The translations under genes and the position numbers were made by a program. Of a stretch of DNA of 64,000 bases, positions 50,331 through 58,291 are shown one piece after another. Source of the DNA: Solwaraspora sp. WMMD406 (GTDB lineage: Bacteria > Actinomycetota > Actinomycetes > Mycobacteriales > Micromonosporaceae); contig NZ_JARUBF010000001.1 of the NCBI RefSeq assembly GCF_029626025.1, positions 5,984,001 to 6,048,000 on the forward strand, written 5' to 3'. The number at the start of each line of letters is the position of its first letter. The first letter of the stretch is position 1. Under the pieces are notes generated by a model. The model was not told the origin of the DNA and did not search any database. It saw nothing but the letters and a program-made list of their open reading frames with translations.

Positions 50331-51082
50331 CGCGAACTCCTCACCATGATTCCCTGGATCGACTCGTCGCCATCGGCAGACGCAGATCGAGTCTGCCAGG
50401 GCACCCACAGTGGTGCAATGCTTAACTCGCCGGTGGAACCATAATCAAACCCGTTGAAGACCCCGAAAATACGTACAGTTCTCACGGAGTACGCCCGGGA
50501 CAGGCGTTCGCACACGGCCGAGCCACACGAACGGTTGATCGACAGACGACAACCAACGATGACACCGACCCCACCGACCGACCCCCACGGCGCGCCGTTC
50601 TCCGCTAACCTTTTTCTTCCCACGCCTCGCGCGCGCGGTGAATACCGGTGGCCGGCAGGCTCCCTCCCCATCACCACTGTCTGCCGGCCACCGCCCGTCG
50701 ACGGATCCGGCCCATGGCCTCGCGCGCACCCACCGAACATCGGTGTCCACGTCGGCCAGCCCATCGTCCGGCGCGCCCATCGGATCTCCAGCCGACCGTC
50801 CGCGCCCACAGTCACGGTGTGCGCGATCCAGCCTCCAGTCCTGACACGGGACCAGTGGCCGACCGTGGCACCGCTCGACCACCAGCACGAAATACATCGA
50901 GTTTCTTAGATCGCTCCAAACGATCACAGGTTGGACACGTGAGCATCCACGCAGGATCGGGCGGCACCTGCGAACGGACCTCGCGCGGCTCTGCTATGTG
51001 GATGATTGTTGGCCCGGACCCCGCTGGTACGCTCATGGCGAGATTGCGCAGTTGCTGACGATGCGGGGATGCTGGAGGTAAC
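50331..51082. other. Intergenic region at the left edge of the biosynthetic locus
   Basis: 752 bases with no gene I can support. Open frames on both strands (for example plus 50454-50909 and minus 50279-50815) lack codon bias, homology-like motifs and good ribosome sites. A minus frame near 50930-51036 contains a lone CPTC motif. Composition is slightly lower in GC than flanking genes. It probably holds promoters for the plus-strand operon and possibly gene debris. Confidence 0.45.
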
Positions 51083-52405
51083 GTGAGCAGGCCATCCATC
51101 TTGCTACTTGGCGCAGACCCATACGTACTACGCGCGTGCGATCAACACGACATCGACACGGTGCTCCTGTGCAACTCGGGTGCCTACGACTCCGGCCGGA
51201 TTCGCATGCCGGCGCAGGGGAAGATGATCCGGGTCGACGACGTGACGAACCCGGAGGACTGTCTCAGCGCGTTACACCGGGCTGGCCTGGGCAACCATCA
51301 GTTCGACGCGCTGCAGAGCACCTGGGAATTCTCCATCGTCACCGTGGCGGCACTGGGCAAGACGCTGGGCTGTCGGGCACTGGACCCCTCGGTCGCCGTG
51401 CGCTTCCGGGACAAGTCGCTGCAGAAGGCCCGGCTGAGTTCGGCCGGCGTCCCGGTCACCCGATGGGCTGTGGTCGAGGACATCTTCGACGTGAGCGGGG
51501 TGCCACTGGAATTCGAGCGGGCGGTCCTGAAGCCGATCGCCGGCGGCGGCACCACCTCCACCAGCGTCGTTCGCGACCGTAAGGACCTGGAGAAGGCGAG
51601 CCGCACCTGCCGCGAGGAGAAGGAAACCAAACGCACCTTCCTGCTGGAGGAATTCGTCGACGGCGACGAGTGGATGGCCGAAGGTGTGGTGTTCGGCGGC
51701 GAGGTGCTGTTCTTCGGTCTGGGCGCGTACACCGAGCCGTGTCTCGAAGCGCTCACCGGGCAGACGCCGATCTCGCTCCGCCGGCTCGATCCGACCCAGG
51801 ACGCCGAGGCGTACGAGGTCGCCGGGCCGGTGGTCCACGACGCGATCGCCGCGTTGGGATTGCGGGACGGGGTGTTCCACATGGAACTGTTCCGCGAGCG
51901 CGACACCGGGCGGATCGTCTTCAGTGAGTGCGCCGCGCGCCGGGGCGGGGCAATGACCCAGGAGCAGATTCTCGGCAAGTTCAACGTCGACCTGGGCGAA
52001 GCCGCTCTGTTCTGCGCCCTGGGCCGACGCCCGGTCCTCAACGTGAAGGTCAATCCAAAGGTGGTGGGGTGCGCGGGACTGTTCGGTCCGGCCGGCACGC
52101 TGATCAGCTACCCCACTCCCGACGAGATGTTGGCACAGCCTGACGTCGTCTTCGCCCAATCGTGGGTACCTCCGGGAGCCAATCTCGACACCAAGTTCTC
52201 CGCGTCCGCAGACATGCTCGCCGCGATGCTGCTCGCCACCGACACCGTCGAGACGTTTGACGAACGGGTACGCCAACTGCGCGAGTGGTTCGCCGACCGG
52301 GTGGTGGTGGCCGAGCCGGCACTGACCAGCGGGCAGCGGTGGGCCTGGCAGCAGCGCACCGCTCCGGATCGGCAGTACCGCGACTGGCTGTACGACGGCC
52401 CGTGA
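51083..52405 (+). CDS. ATP-grasp ligase of a biosynthetic cluster
   Basis: A 440-residue ATP-grasp enzyme. The N-terminal pre-ATP-grasp fold opens SRPSILLLGADPYVLRACDQ. The ATP-binding core includes FRDKSLQKARLSSAGVPVTR, AVLKPIAGGGTTSTSVV, FLLEEFVDGDEWMAEGVVFG and the metal site FHMELFRERDTGRIVFSECA with AARRGG. Such enzymes join a carboxylate to an amine or thiol, often forming dipeptides in natural-product loci. It starts the plus-strand operon and overlaps the exporter gene by four bases (GTGA). Confidence 0.88.
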   Translation: MSRPSILLLGADPYVLRACDQHDIDTVLLCNSGAYDSGRIRMPAQGKMIRVDDVTNPEDCLSALHRAGLGNHQFDALQSTWEFSIVTVAALGKTLGCRALDPSVAVRFRDKSLQKARLSSAGVPVTRWAVVEDIFDVSGVPLEFERAVLKPIAGGGTTSTSVVRDRKDLEKASRTCREEKETKRTFLLEEFVDGDEWMAEGVVFGGEVLFFGLGAYTEPCLEALTGQTPISLRRLDPTQDAEAYEVAGPVVHDAIAALGLRDGVFHMELFRERDTGRIVFSECAARRGGAMTQEQILGKFNVDLGEAALFCALGRRPVLNVKVNPKVVGCAGLFGPAGTLISYPTPDEMLAQPDVVFAQSWVPPGANLDTKFSASADMLAAMLLATDTVETFDERVRQLREWFADRVVVAEPALTSGQRWAWQQRTAPDRQYRDWLYDGP

Positions 52406-53793
52406 ACAGCCCAGCCGGCTCGCCCGCCGAATCGTCGTCGTCGGCATCGGGAGCGGGGGCGTCAGGAGTGGGCGCGCACCTGACGGCGTCTGCCGCACCG
52501 GCGTCCGACCACGCCGATCCGCCTGGACGGATCCGGACCGCGTTGACCCGCATGCTACCGCCGACCGGCCCGCAACGGGCGCTCGCCGGTTCGGTGTTCG
52601 CGGTGACCGTGGGCGGCGGACTTCTGCTGGGCAGCAGCACGCTGTATCTGACCCGGATCGTCGGGATGTCGGCGACCGAGGTCGGCACCGGCCTTACCGT
52701 GGGTGCCGTGGCCGGCTTGGCCGCCGGACCACTGATGGGGCACGTCGCCGACCGGCGTGGCCCGCGCGAAGTGCACATCGTGACCATGCTGTGTGGCGCC
52801 GCTGCGACCACGGGTTTCGTCCTGGTCCGGTCGTTCTGGGCGTTGGTCCTGGTCTCCCTGTTCACGACCCTGGTCAGTGCGGCCGGTCAGGCGAGCCGGG
52901 CACCACTGATCCGGGCGGTGGCCGCCGGGCGTACCACCTGGTTCCTGTCGTACCAACGGGCCATCTCCAACGTGGGCATCATGGGCGGCATGCTGATCGC
53001 GACGATCGGCATCCAGTTGGACACGGGGCCGGTCTACATCACCATGATCCTGGTCGCCGCCGCGACCTTCGTGGTGGCCGGGTTGGTCCTCACCCGGATA
53101 CCGCACGTCGAACCGCTGGCGGTGATCGCCGGCCAGGGCAGCTGGATCGCGCTGCGCGACCGTCCGTACCTGTTGGTGGCGTTGATCAACGGAGCGATGT
53201 CGGTCCACCTCGCGATCCCGGCGTTCGCGCTGCCGCTGTGGATCGTGAACAGCACGTCCACGCCTCGGATCGCCGTCACCGGGTTCGTCCTGCTCAACGG
53301 CATCCTGATCGTCGCGCTCCAGGTGCAGGTGAGCCGAGGTGTCGTCAGCCCGGCCGCCGCCGCGCGGCGGATGGTGTGGGCGGGCGCGGCGCTCCTGCTG
53401 TCGCTGGGCCTCATCGGCGCGATGGCGGGTGTGCCATGGTGGGTGGCTCTCCTGCTGTTGTCGACCGCCACCGTCGTGTACACCTTCGGTGAGCTCTGGC
53501 ACGCGGCTGCCTCCTTCGAGCTCGCATTCGGGTTGGCGATGCCACACGCTCAGGGCCAGTACGCCGGCGCGTTCGGTCTCGGGCAGGGCGCGGCCAACGC
53601 CGCAGGACCGGCGATCCTCGCCGTACTCTGCATCGAGGGTGGACTGCCCGGCTGGCTCCTGCTGGGGGCCGCGATGATGTCCCTCGGGCTGGTGACGCCG
53701 ATCGCAGTGCGCTGGGCAGAGCGCACCCGGTCCGACGCCTCCAGCGCGTCTGAAGCGCCTGCGACGCCTGCCGTGTCTACGGTCGTGACGTGA
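52402..53793 (+). CDS. MFS transporter, probable exporter of the cluster product
   Basis: A 463-residue, roughly 12-helix MFS protein after a disordered N-terminal stretch (SPAGSPAESSSSASGAGASG). Core motifs are VGAVAGLAAGPLMGHVADRR (motif A) and SRAPLIRAVAAGRTTWFLSY (MFS_1-like). GTG 52402 overlaps the ligase stop. Position between ligase and editing protein suggests export of the product. A frame extending upstream to 52285 inside the ligase gene was rejected. Confidence 0.85.
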   Translation: MNSPAGSPAESSSSASGAGASGVGAHLTASAAPASDHADPPGRIRTALTRMLPPTGPQRALAGSVFAVTVGGGLLLGSSTLYLTRIVGMSATEVGTGLTVGAVAGLAAGPLMGHVADRRGPREVHIVTMLCGAAATTGFVLVRSFWALVLVSLFTTLVSAAGQASRAPLIRAVAAGRTTWFLSYQRAISNVGIMGGMLIATIGIQLDTGPVYITMILVAAATFVVAGLVLTRIPHVEPLAVIAGQGSWIALRDRPYLLVALINGAMSVHLAIPAFALPLWIVNSTSTPRIAVTGFVLLNGILIVALQVQVSRGVVSPAAAARRMVWAGAALLLSLGLIGAMAGVPWWVALLLLSTATVVYTFGELWHAAASFELAFGLAMPHAQGQYAGAFGLGQGAANAAGPAILAVLCIEGGLPGWLLLGAAMMSLGLVTPIAVRWAERTRSDASSASEAPATPAVSTVVT

Positions 53794-53815
53794 CAAACCA
53801 TGCGAAGGTGAGATC

Positions 53816-54304
53816 GTGACGGGTGAGGATGTCTACCACAAGTTGATCACCCTGTTCGACGAGCGGGGTGCCACCTACCGGGTGATCGAGCACGAGCCGG
53901 AAGGCGTCACGGAGGCGGTCAGCAGACTCCGTGGTCACGACCCGGGTCAGGCCGCGAAATGCATCATCGTCATGGTCAAGATCGGCAAGAAGACGACCCG
54001 ATTCGTGGCTGCGGTCATCCCCGGTGACCGGCGGGTCGACTTCGGCAAACTCAAGGCGCTACTCGGCGGCACGTACGCTTCCTTCGCCTCCCGCGAGGTC
54101 GCCGAGGAGTTGGCGGGTACGGCGATCGGCACCATCCCGCCGTTTTCCTTCGACGACCGGCTGGCGGTGATCTTCGACCCGGAGCTGCTCCCGCACCCCG
54201 AGGTCTTCTTCAACGCCGGCCGTTTGGACCGGACGATCGCGTTGTCCACCAGCGACTATCTGGCCATCGCCGAGCCTCGGGTGGAGTCGATCGCCCAGCC
54301 CTGA
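53816..54304 (+). CDS. YbaK/ProX-type aminoacyl-tRNA deacylase
   Basis: A 162-residue editing-domain protein. VIEHEPEGVTEAVSRLRGHD, AAKCIIVMVKIGKKTTRFVA, AVIPGDRRVDFGKLKALLGG and IGTIPPFSFDDRLAVIFDPE follow the YbaK/EbsC/INS fold. The family hydrolyses mischarged tRNAs in trans (Cys-tRNA-Pro, Ala-tRNA-Pro, other small amino acids). Inside this operon it may protect the producer from misincorporation of its own amino-acid analogue. It is convergent with the minus operon, with 14 bases between stops. Confidence 0.87.
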   Translation: MTGEDVYHKLITLFDERGATYRVIEHEPEGVTEAVSRLRGHDPGQAAKCIIVMVKIGKKTTRFVAAVIPGDRRVDFGKLKALLGGTYASFASREVAEELAGTAIGTIPPFSFDDRLAVIFDPELLPHPEVFFNAGRLDRTIALSTSDYLAIAEPRVESIAQP

Positions 54305-54318
54305 CCCGGCGACACCGA

Positions 54319-55092
54319 TCACTTCAGCATCCGCAACGCTTCGGCGTGCAAACGGCCGTCGCCGGCGGCGAGGACCTGACCCGGCGACGTCAACCGCAGA
54401 TCGGCACCAGACCAGTCGGTCAGCAGACCGCCGGCCCCGCCGATGACGGCGGCCGGGGCGAACAGGTCGTACGGCTGCAGCCCGGCGTCGACCACCAGGT
54501 CGGTCCGACCGCTGGCCAGCAGGGCGTACGCGAACGAGCTGGCACCGTACATGGCGTATCGGGTGGCCCGACGGACCCGGGTGAACGCCTCAAACTCCTC
54601 GGCGGTGAAGAAGTCGGGATTGGAGCAGGTGACGAGGGCGATTGGCAGGTCCGCGCACGGCCGGGTCCGGACGGGCTGCCCGTTACGCCGGGCGAACGAA
54701 CCGTTGACGCCGACCCATCGGTCACCGGTCGCCGGATAGTCGAGCACCCCGATCCAGGGTCGGCCATGCCGGCTCACTCCGATCAAGGTGCCGTACAACG
54801 GTATCCCGGCGACCAGGTGGGCGGTGCCGTCGACCGGGTCCACGATCCAGGTCACGTCCGCGTCCACGTCGACGCCGCCGTACTCCTCTCCCAGGATGCC
54901 GTGCCCGGGGTAGGCGTCGCTGATCAACTCACGCAGCCGGGTCTCGATGGCGCGATCCACCTCGGTGACGAAACTGTTGTCGGCCTTGCTGTCGGGCCGG
55001 GCGGTCGTCGGGGCGGCGGCGAGCAGCTGGTTGCTCTCATCCGCCAGCTGCTCGGCGAACCGCACCAGCTCGGCGGTGTATGTGTCGATCAT
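54319..55092 (-). CDS. Inositol-monophosphatase-family phosphatase of the biosynthetic cluster
   Basis: A 257-residue Mg-dependent phosphatase. It has ILGEEYGG (metal Glu), WIVDPVDGTAHLVAGIPLYG and the late QPYDLFAPAAVIGGAGGLLT. It is a paralogue of the hisN earlier in the window. It probably removes phosphate from a biosynthetic intermediate, which fits a SerC-like enzyme directly before it. ATG 55092 overlaps the SerC-like stop (ATGA). It is last in the minus-strand operon. Confidence 0.88.
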   Translation of the reverse strand: MIDTYTAELVRFAEQLADESNQLLAAAPTTARPDSKADNSFVTEVDRAIETRLRELISDAYPGHGILGEEYGGVDVDADVTWIVDPVDGTAHLVAGIPLYGTLIGVSRHGRPWIGVLDYPATGDRWVGVNGSFARRNGQPVRTRPCADLPIALVTCSNPDFFTAEEFEAFTRVRRATRYAMYGASSFAYALLASGRTDLVVDAGLQPYDLFAPAAVIGGAGGLLTDWSGADLRLTSPGQVLAAGDGRLHAEALRMLK

Positions 55093-56282
55093 CCGATCCG
55101 ACCTTCCGTGGCGACCTGGCGCAGCGTGTCGGCGAACGCCCAATCGACCCAGGGCAACAGCGCCTGGATGTCTGCGGCGTCGACGGTCGGGCCTCCCCAG
55201 ATCCGGATCCCGGGCGGTGCCTCCCGGTGGGCCGCTAGGTCGTATCCGGCGCCGTTCTCCTCGACTGTGGCGCACAGCCGGCGGACGAACTCGGCCTGTT
55301 CGGCACGGGAAAGCTGGTCGAGGATCGGGTGGCGCAGCCGGAGACAGATGCTCGTCGCCGAGATCGTCGCCGGGTCGCGGGCGAGGAACTCCACGTGCGG
55401 ACTGTCCCGGACCCACCGGCGGACGAGGTCGAAGTTGCGCCGTGACCGGGCGATGAGTGCCGGGGCGCCGCCGAGGTCGGCGCACCAGTCGAGCGCGTCG
55501 AGCACGTCCTCGACGGCGAGCATCGACGGCGAGTTGATCGTGAAGCCGTCGAACAGGTCGTCGTCGAGCTTACCGTCGCGGGTCAGCCGGAAGATCTTGG
55601 GCAGTGGACGGTCCGGCTGGAAACAGGTGAGCCGGTCGACCGCCGCCGGCGACAGTGCGATCATGCCGTGGGCGCCCTCTCCCCCCAACGCCTTCTGCCA
55701 GGACCAGGTGATGGCGTCCAACTTGGTGTAGTCGATCTCCATCCCGAAGATCGCCGAGGTCGCGTCGCAGATGGTCAGCCCACGCCGCTCCGCGGGGATC
55801 CAGTCGGCTCCGGGGACACATACGCCGGAGGTGGTCCCGTTCCAGCAGAAGACGACGTCCCGGTCGAAATCAACGGCACTCAGGTCGGGGATCTCTCCGT
55901 ATACGTCCGTCCGGTGCACGCGCACGTCGGTCAGACGTAGTTGCGCCACGATGTCGGCCAACCAGGTGAAGCCAAAGTTCTCCCAGCAGCAGACGGCCAC
56001 ACCGGTGTGACCGAGCAGGTTCCACATCACCATTTCGATCGCCCCGGTGTCGGAGCCGGGAACGACGGCGATCCGGTAGTCCGGTGGCAGCCCGAGGACC
56101 TGCCGGGACTTCTCGATCACGGCACGCAGCTTGTCCTGTCCCTGCGGGTGCCGATGGGACCGGCCGACGAAGGCGTCGTGGAGCTGCTCCGGTGCCCAAC
56201 CTGGCCGCTTCGCGCAGGGTCCCGAGGAGAACCAGGGCCGGGCGGGCTTGCGGACGGGAGGCGCCGGTGGCGAGATCCGCAT
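55089..56282 (-). CDS. SerC-like class V aminotransferase
   Basis: A 397-residue phosphoserine-aminotransferase-like enzyme: FSSGPCAKRPGW, RSHRHPQGQDKLRAVIEKSR, PGSDTGAIEMVMWNLLG, FCWNGTTSGVCVP and the PLP lysine in TWSWQKALGGEGAHGMIALS. SerC acts on 3-phosphohydroxypyruvate or 2-oxo-3-hydroxy-4-phosphobutanoate, so a phosphorylated 2-oxo acid is the likely substrate. The phosphatase that follows would then release the hydroxy-amino acid. ATG 56282 (MRISPPAPP) is eight bases after the TauD stop. Confidence 0.87.
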   Translation of the reverse strand: MRISPPAPPVRKPARPWFSSGPCAKRPGWAPEQLHDAFVGRSHRHPQGQDKLRAVIEKSRQVLGLPPDYRIAVVPGSDTGAIEMVMWNLLGHTGVAVCCWENFGFTWLADIVAQLRLTDVRVHRTDVYGEIPDLSAVDFDRDVVFCWNGTTSGVCVPGADWIPAERRGLTICDATSAIFGMEIDYTKLDAITWSWQKALGGEGAHGMIALSPAAVDRLTCFQPDRPLPKIFRLTRDGKLDDDLFDGFTINSPSMLAVEDVLDALDWCADLGGAPALIARSRRNFDLVRRWVRDSPHVEFLARDPATISATSICLRLRHPILDQLSRAEQAEFVRRLCATVEENGAGYDLAAHREAPPGIRIWGGPTVDAADIQALLPWVDWAFADTLRQVATEGRIG

Positions 56283-56290
56283 GGCGGCCC

Positions 56291-57352
56291 TCACCCGGCC
56301 AGGCTGACGAAGTGCCGCCGAGTGCCCTGATACGCGAACCGCCCGTGTTGCAGCACCTGGTTGTCCAGCACGAGCACGTCCCCGTCTCGCATCCGTACCG
56401 CCCGGGTGGACTGCCACAGCAGCCCGCGCAGGGCGGCGATCAGGTCTTCGTCGATCGGGGTGCCGTCGCCGTACGTCGTCGTCGCCGGGTAGTCCTGGTC
56501 GGCCAGATCCGCAGGGAAGTCCGGGTGCGACCGCCAGTAGGAGCAGTGCAGCTCGGTGACCTGGTTGAACCACAGCTGCTCGCCGGTCCCGGGATGGGTG
56601 ACGAAGGCCTCCCTGCGGTAGTGGTACCGCAACTGGCCGGTGTCGGTCCACTGGTACTCGTACCCGGAGGTGCGCAGGTGCCGCTCGACGGCCGTCGGGG
56701 CGTCGGTGCCGAAGGTGTCGGACCAGCTCATCTGGCCTGGCGAGGAGACAGCAGGCAGGCTCCGGTGGTAGCGGATGCCACGGCTGCGGAAGGTTCGGGC
56801 GATGTCGTCCGGAAGATCCCGGGTGGTCTGCCGGATGTCGTTGATCGGGACTTCGCCGCCGGTGGCGGCCGCCTGCTCACAGAAGAACAGGATCGTACGT
56901 GGGAACGTCTGCAGGTACGCCATTTCGTTGTGCGGAGACAGGGTGATCCGCGGATCCTCTTCGGTGGTGGTGAGCGCGACGTCGGAGTCTTGTTTGCGAA
57001 CGGCGATGCCGCCCTGGTAACCCATGCGCGGGTACCCGAGATCAGCCACCAGCCGCTCGAAGTCCGTCCGGTCGACCAGCGGCAGACCGCGCAGCAGGAC
57101 CCCGCCGTGCACTGGCAGCGCCTCGTCGATGACGCGCCGCACTCCGGCGATCAGGGCGGTGCGGTGACCGTCCGGTCCGGACTCGGCTCGTAGGGTCGGG
57201 ATCATCTGCCCGACGTCCGGCACGAAGTCGGGAAACGACGGGTGCGCCGATCCGGCGAGGAACGGGCGGTCACGGACCGGTATCCGGAACGGCTCGCCGT
57301 GATCGACCTGGTGGAAGGCGGGTACGCCCGCCGTCGAGTCGACCGTAGTCAC
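56291..57352 (-). CDS. TauD/TfdA-family Fe(II)/2-oxoglutarate-dependent oxygenase
   Basis: A 353-residue oxygenase. The iron facial triad is visible as H141-x-E143 in SPHNEMAYL and the distal His at about 336 in DNQVLQHGRFAYQGTRRH, with the 2-oxoglutarate arginine shortly after. The N-terminal part (GGVLLRGLPLVDRTDFERLV) is family-typical. It probably hydroxylates, desaturates or cyclises an amino-acid intermediate. The HxE triad in place of HxD is accepted in SyrP/TfdA-like enzymes. It overlaps the methyltransferase stop by four bases. Confidence 0.9.
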   Translation of the reverse strand: MTTVDSTAGVPAFHQVDHGEPFRIPVRDRPFLAGSAHPSFPDFVPDVGQMIPTLRAESGPDGHRTALIAGVRRVIDEALPVHGGVLLRGLPLVDRTDFERLVADLGYPRMGYQGGIAVRKQDSDVALTTTEEDPRITLSPHNEMAYLQTFPRTILFFCEQAAATGGEVPINDIRQTTRDLPDDIARTFRSRGIRYHRSLPAVSSPGQMSWSDTFGTDAPTAVERHLRTSGYEYQWTDTGQLRYHYRREAFVTHPGTGEQLWFNQVTELHCSYWRSHPDFPADLADQDYPATTTYGDGTPIDEDLIAALRGLLWQSTRAVRMRDGDVLVLDNQVLQHGRFAYQGTRRHFVSLAG

Positions 57353-58290
57353 ATCGTCACCTCGTGGTCTACGTTGTCCGGGCCCTCAGGATGTCCACGT
57401 AGGACGACTACTTCGTGGAAGACCGGACGGGTGGGCTCGTTGGTCAGCCGCTGCCGCGCCTCCCACGCGCTGATCCGTTGACGTGCCTGTGGATCAGCGT
57501 AGAAATCGCAGGTGAAGTCCCGTTCGTAGCCCGTGCCTCGCATCGCGGTCTCCAGCCCGACGAAGAAGGAGATGTCGGTACGGCGATCCTGGCGCACGAT
57601 CCGGGACGCCAGTTCCTCCGGACGGTAGCCGTTGGAACGGAACAGCTGCAACAGGATGTCCTTGCCGATCCGGCAGCCGAGGTTGAGGATGACCTGGGCA
57701 TGTGGCGCGCAGGACCGGACCCGCCGCAGCAGGGCCTCGATCAGCCCGAGACCGACCACGTTGAACGGATACCGGTTGAAGGCCGCCCATGGGTAGTAGT
57801 GCGCTGCGTGGTCGTCCAACTGCCGCCCCGACCCGGTCGCCGCAGGCGGGGCGCCCAGGTCGAATCGCCTACCCAGCACGTCGCCGGGGTCCGGCACCTG
57901 CGGGATGCACGCGACGACCGCGTCCGCGCCGGCCGCCCGGGCCGCGGCGGCCGGCGGATCCAGCAGGTTCACCGCGCCTTCGACCGGGTGGAACCGGTCC
58001 AGCAGGTCAGGTACGGACTCGGCGACGAATCGATGTGCCAACCCGGTCAGCCGGGGGTCGAGGTCGCTGCCGTGCACCAGTTCCACCGCACAGTGCCGCA
58101 ACAGGTAGGCGACGTTCACACCGCTGCCGACCCCGACCTCGTAGACTCGTCTGCCGCCGAGACCGGCACGACGGAGGCCGGCTTGGAAGGTCAGCGTCCA
58201 CGGGTCGCGCGGGTCGAAGGCGAAGTTCGGCATCGGGCCAGCGGACCGGCGCGTCGGTTCCTGAACCGGCACCACCATGTCGGGGCTCAT
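57349..58290 (-). CDS. SAM-dependent methyltransferase resembling methionine S-methyltransferase (MmtN-like)
   Basis: A 313-residue methyltransferase with motif I RVYEVGVGSGVNVAYLLRHC and acidic loop HGSDLDPRLTGLA. The usual NPPY-type loop is replaced by ADAVVACIPQVPDP. GLGLIEALLRRV, ILNLGCRIGKDILLQLFRSN and GYRPEEL follow. The C-I-P-Q-(I/V), GLGLI and LFxxxGY pattern recalls the N-terminal domain of plant methionine S-methyltransferase and bacterial MmtN, which make S-methylmethionine. Size agrees with MmtN. The PLP decarboxylase and class III aminotransferase beside it are also the MmtN companions in the DMSP methylation pathway. The assignment is from memory of motifs. Confidence 0.6.
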   Translation of the reverse strand: MSPDMVVPVQEPTRRSAGPMPNFAFDPRDPWTLTFQAGLRRAGLGGRRVYEVGVGSGVNVAYLLRHCAVELVHGSDLDPRLTGLAHRFVAESVPDLLDRFHPVEGAVNLLDPPAAAARAAGADAVVACIPQVPDPGDVLGRRFDLGAPPAATGSGRQLDDHAAHYYPWAAFNRYPFNVVGLGLIEALLRRVRSCAPHAQVILNLGCRIGKDILLQLFRSNGYRPEELASRIVRQDRRTDISFFVGLETAMRGTGYERDFTCDFYADPQARQRISAWEARQRLTNEPTRPVFHEVVVLRGHPEGPDNVDHEVTM

Positions 58291-58291
58291 G

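Noticed and set aside
50454-50909. Plus-strand 151-codon frame in the gap before the biosynthetic locus
   Set aside because: Pro/Arg-rich, no ribosome site, no recognisable domain, and competing frames on the other strand are equally long.
50812-51099. Minus-strand frame with a CPTC motif
   Set aside because: A single C-x-x-C without a second metal pair; part of the frame overlaps the ATP-grasp start region; too weak to call a gene.
52285-52401. Upstream extension of the cluster MFS gene
   Set aside because: Overlaps the ATP-grasp coding sequence in another frame; GTG 52402 gives the usual 4-base coupling.
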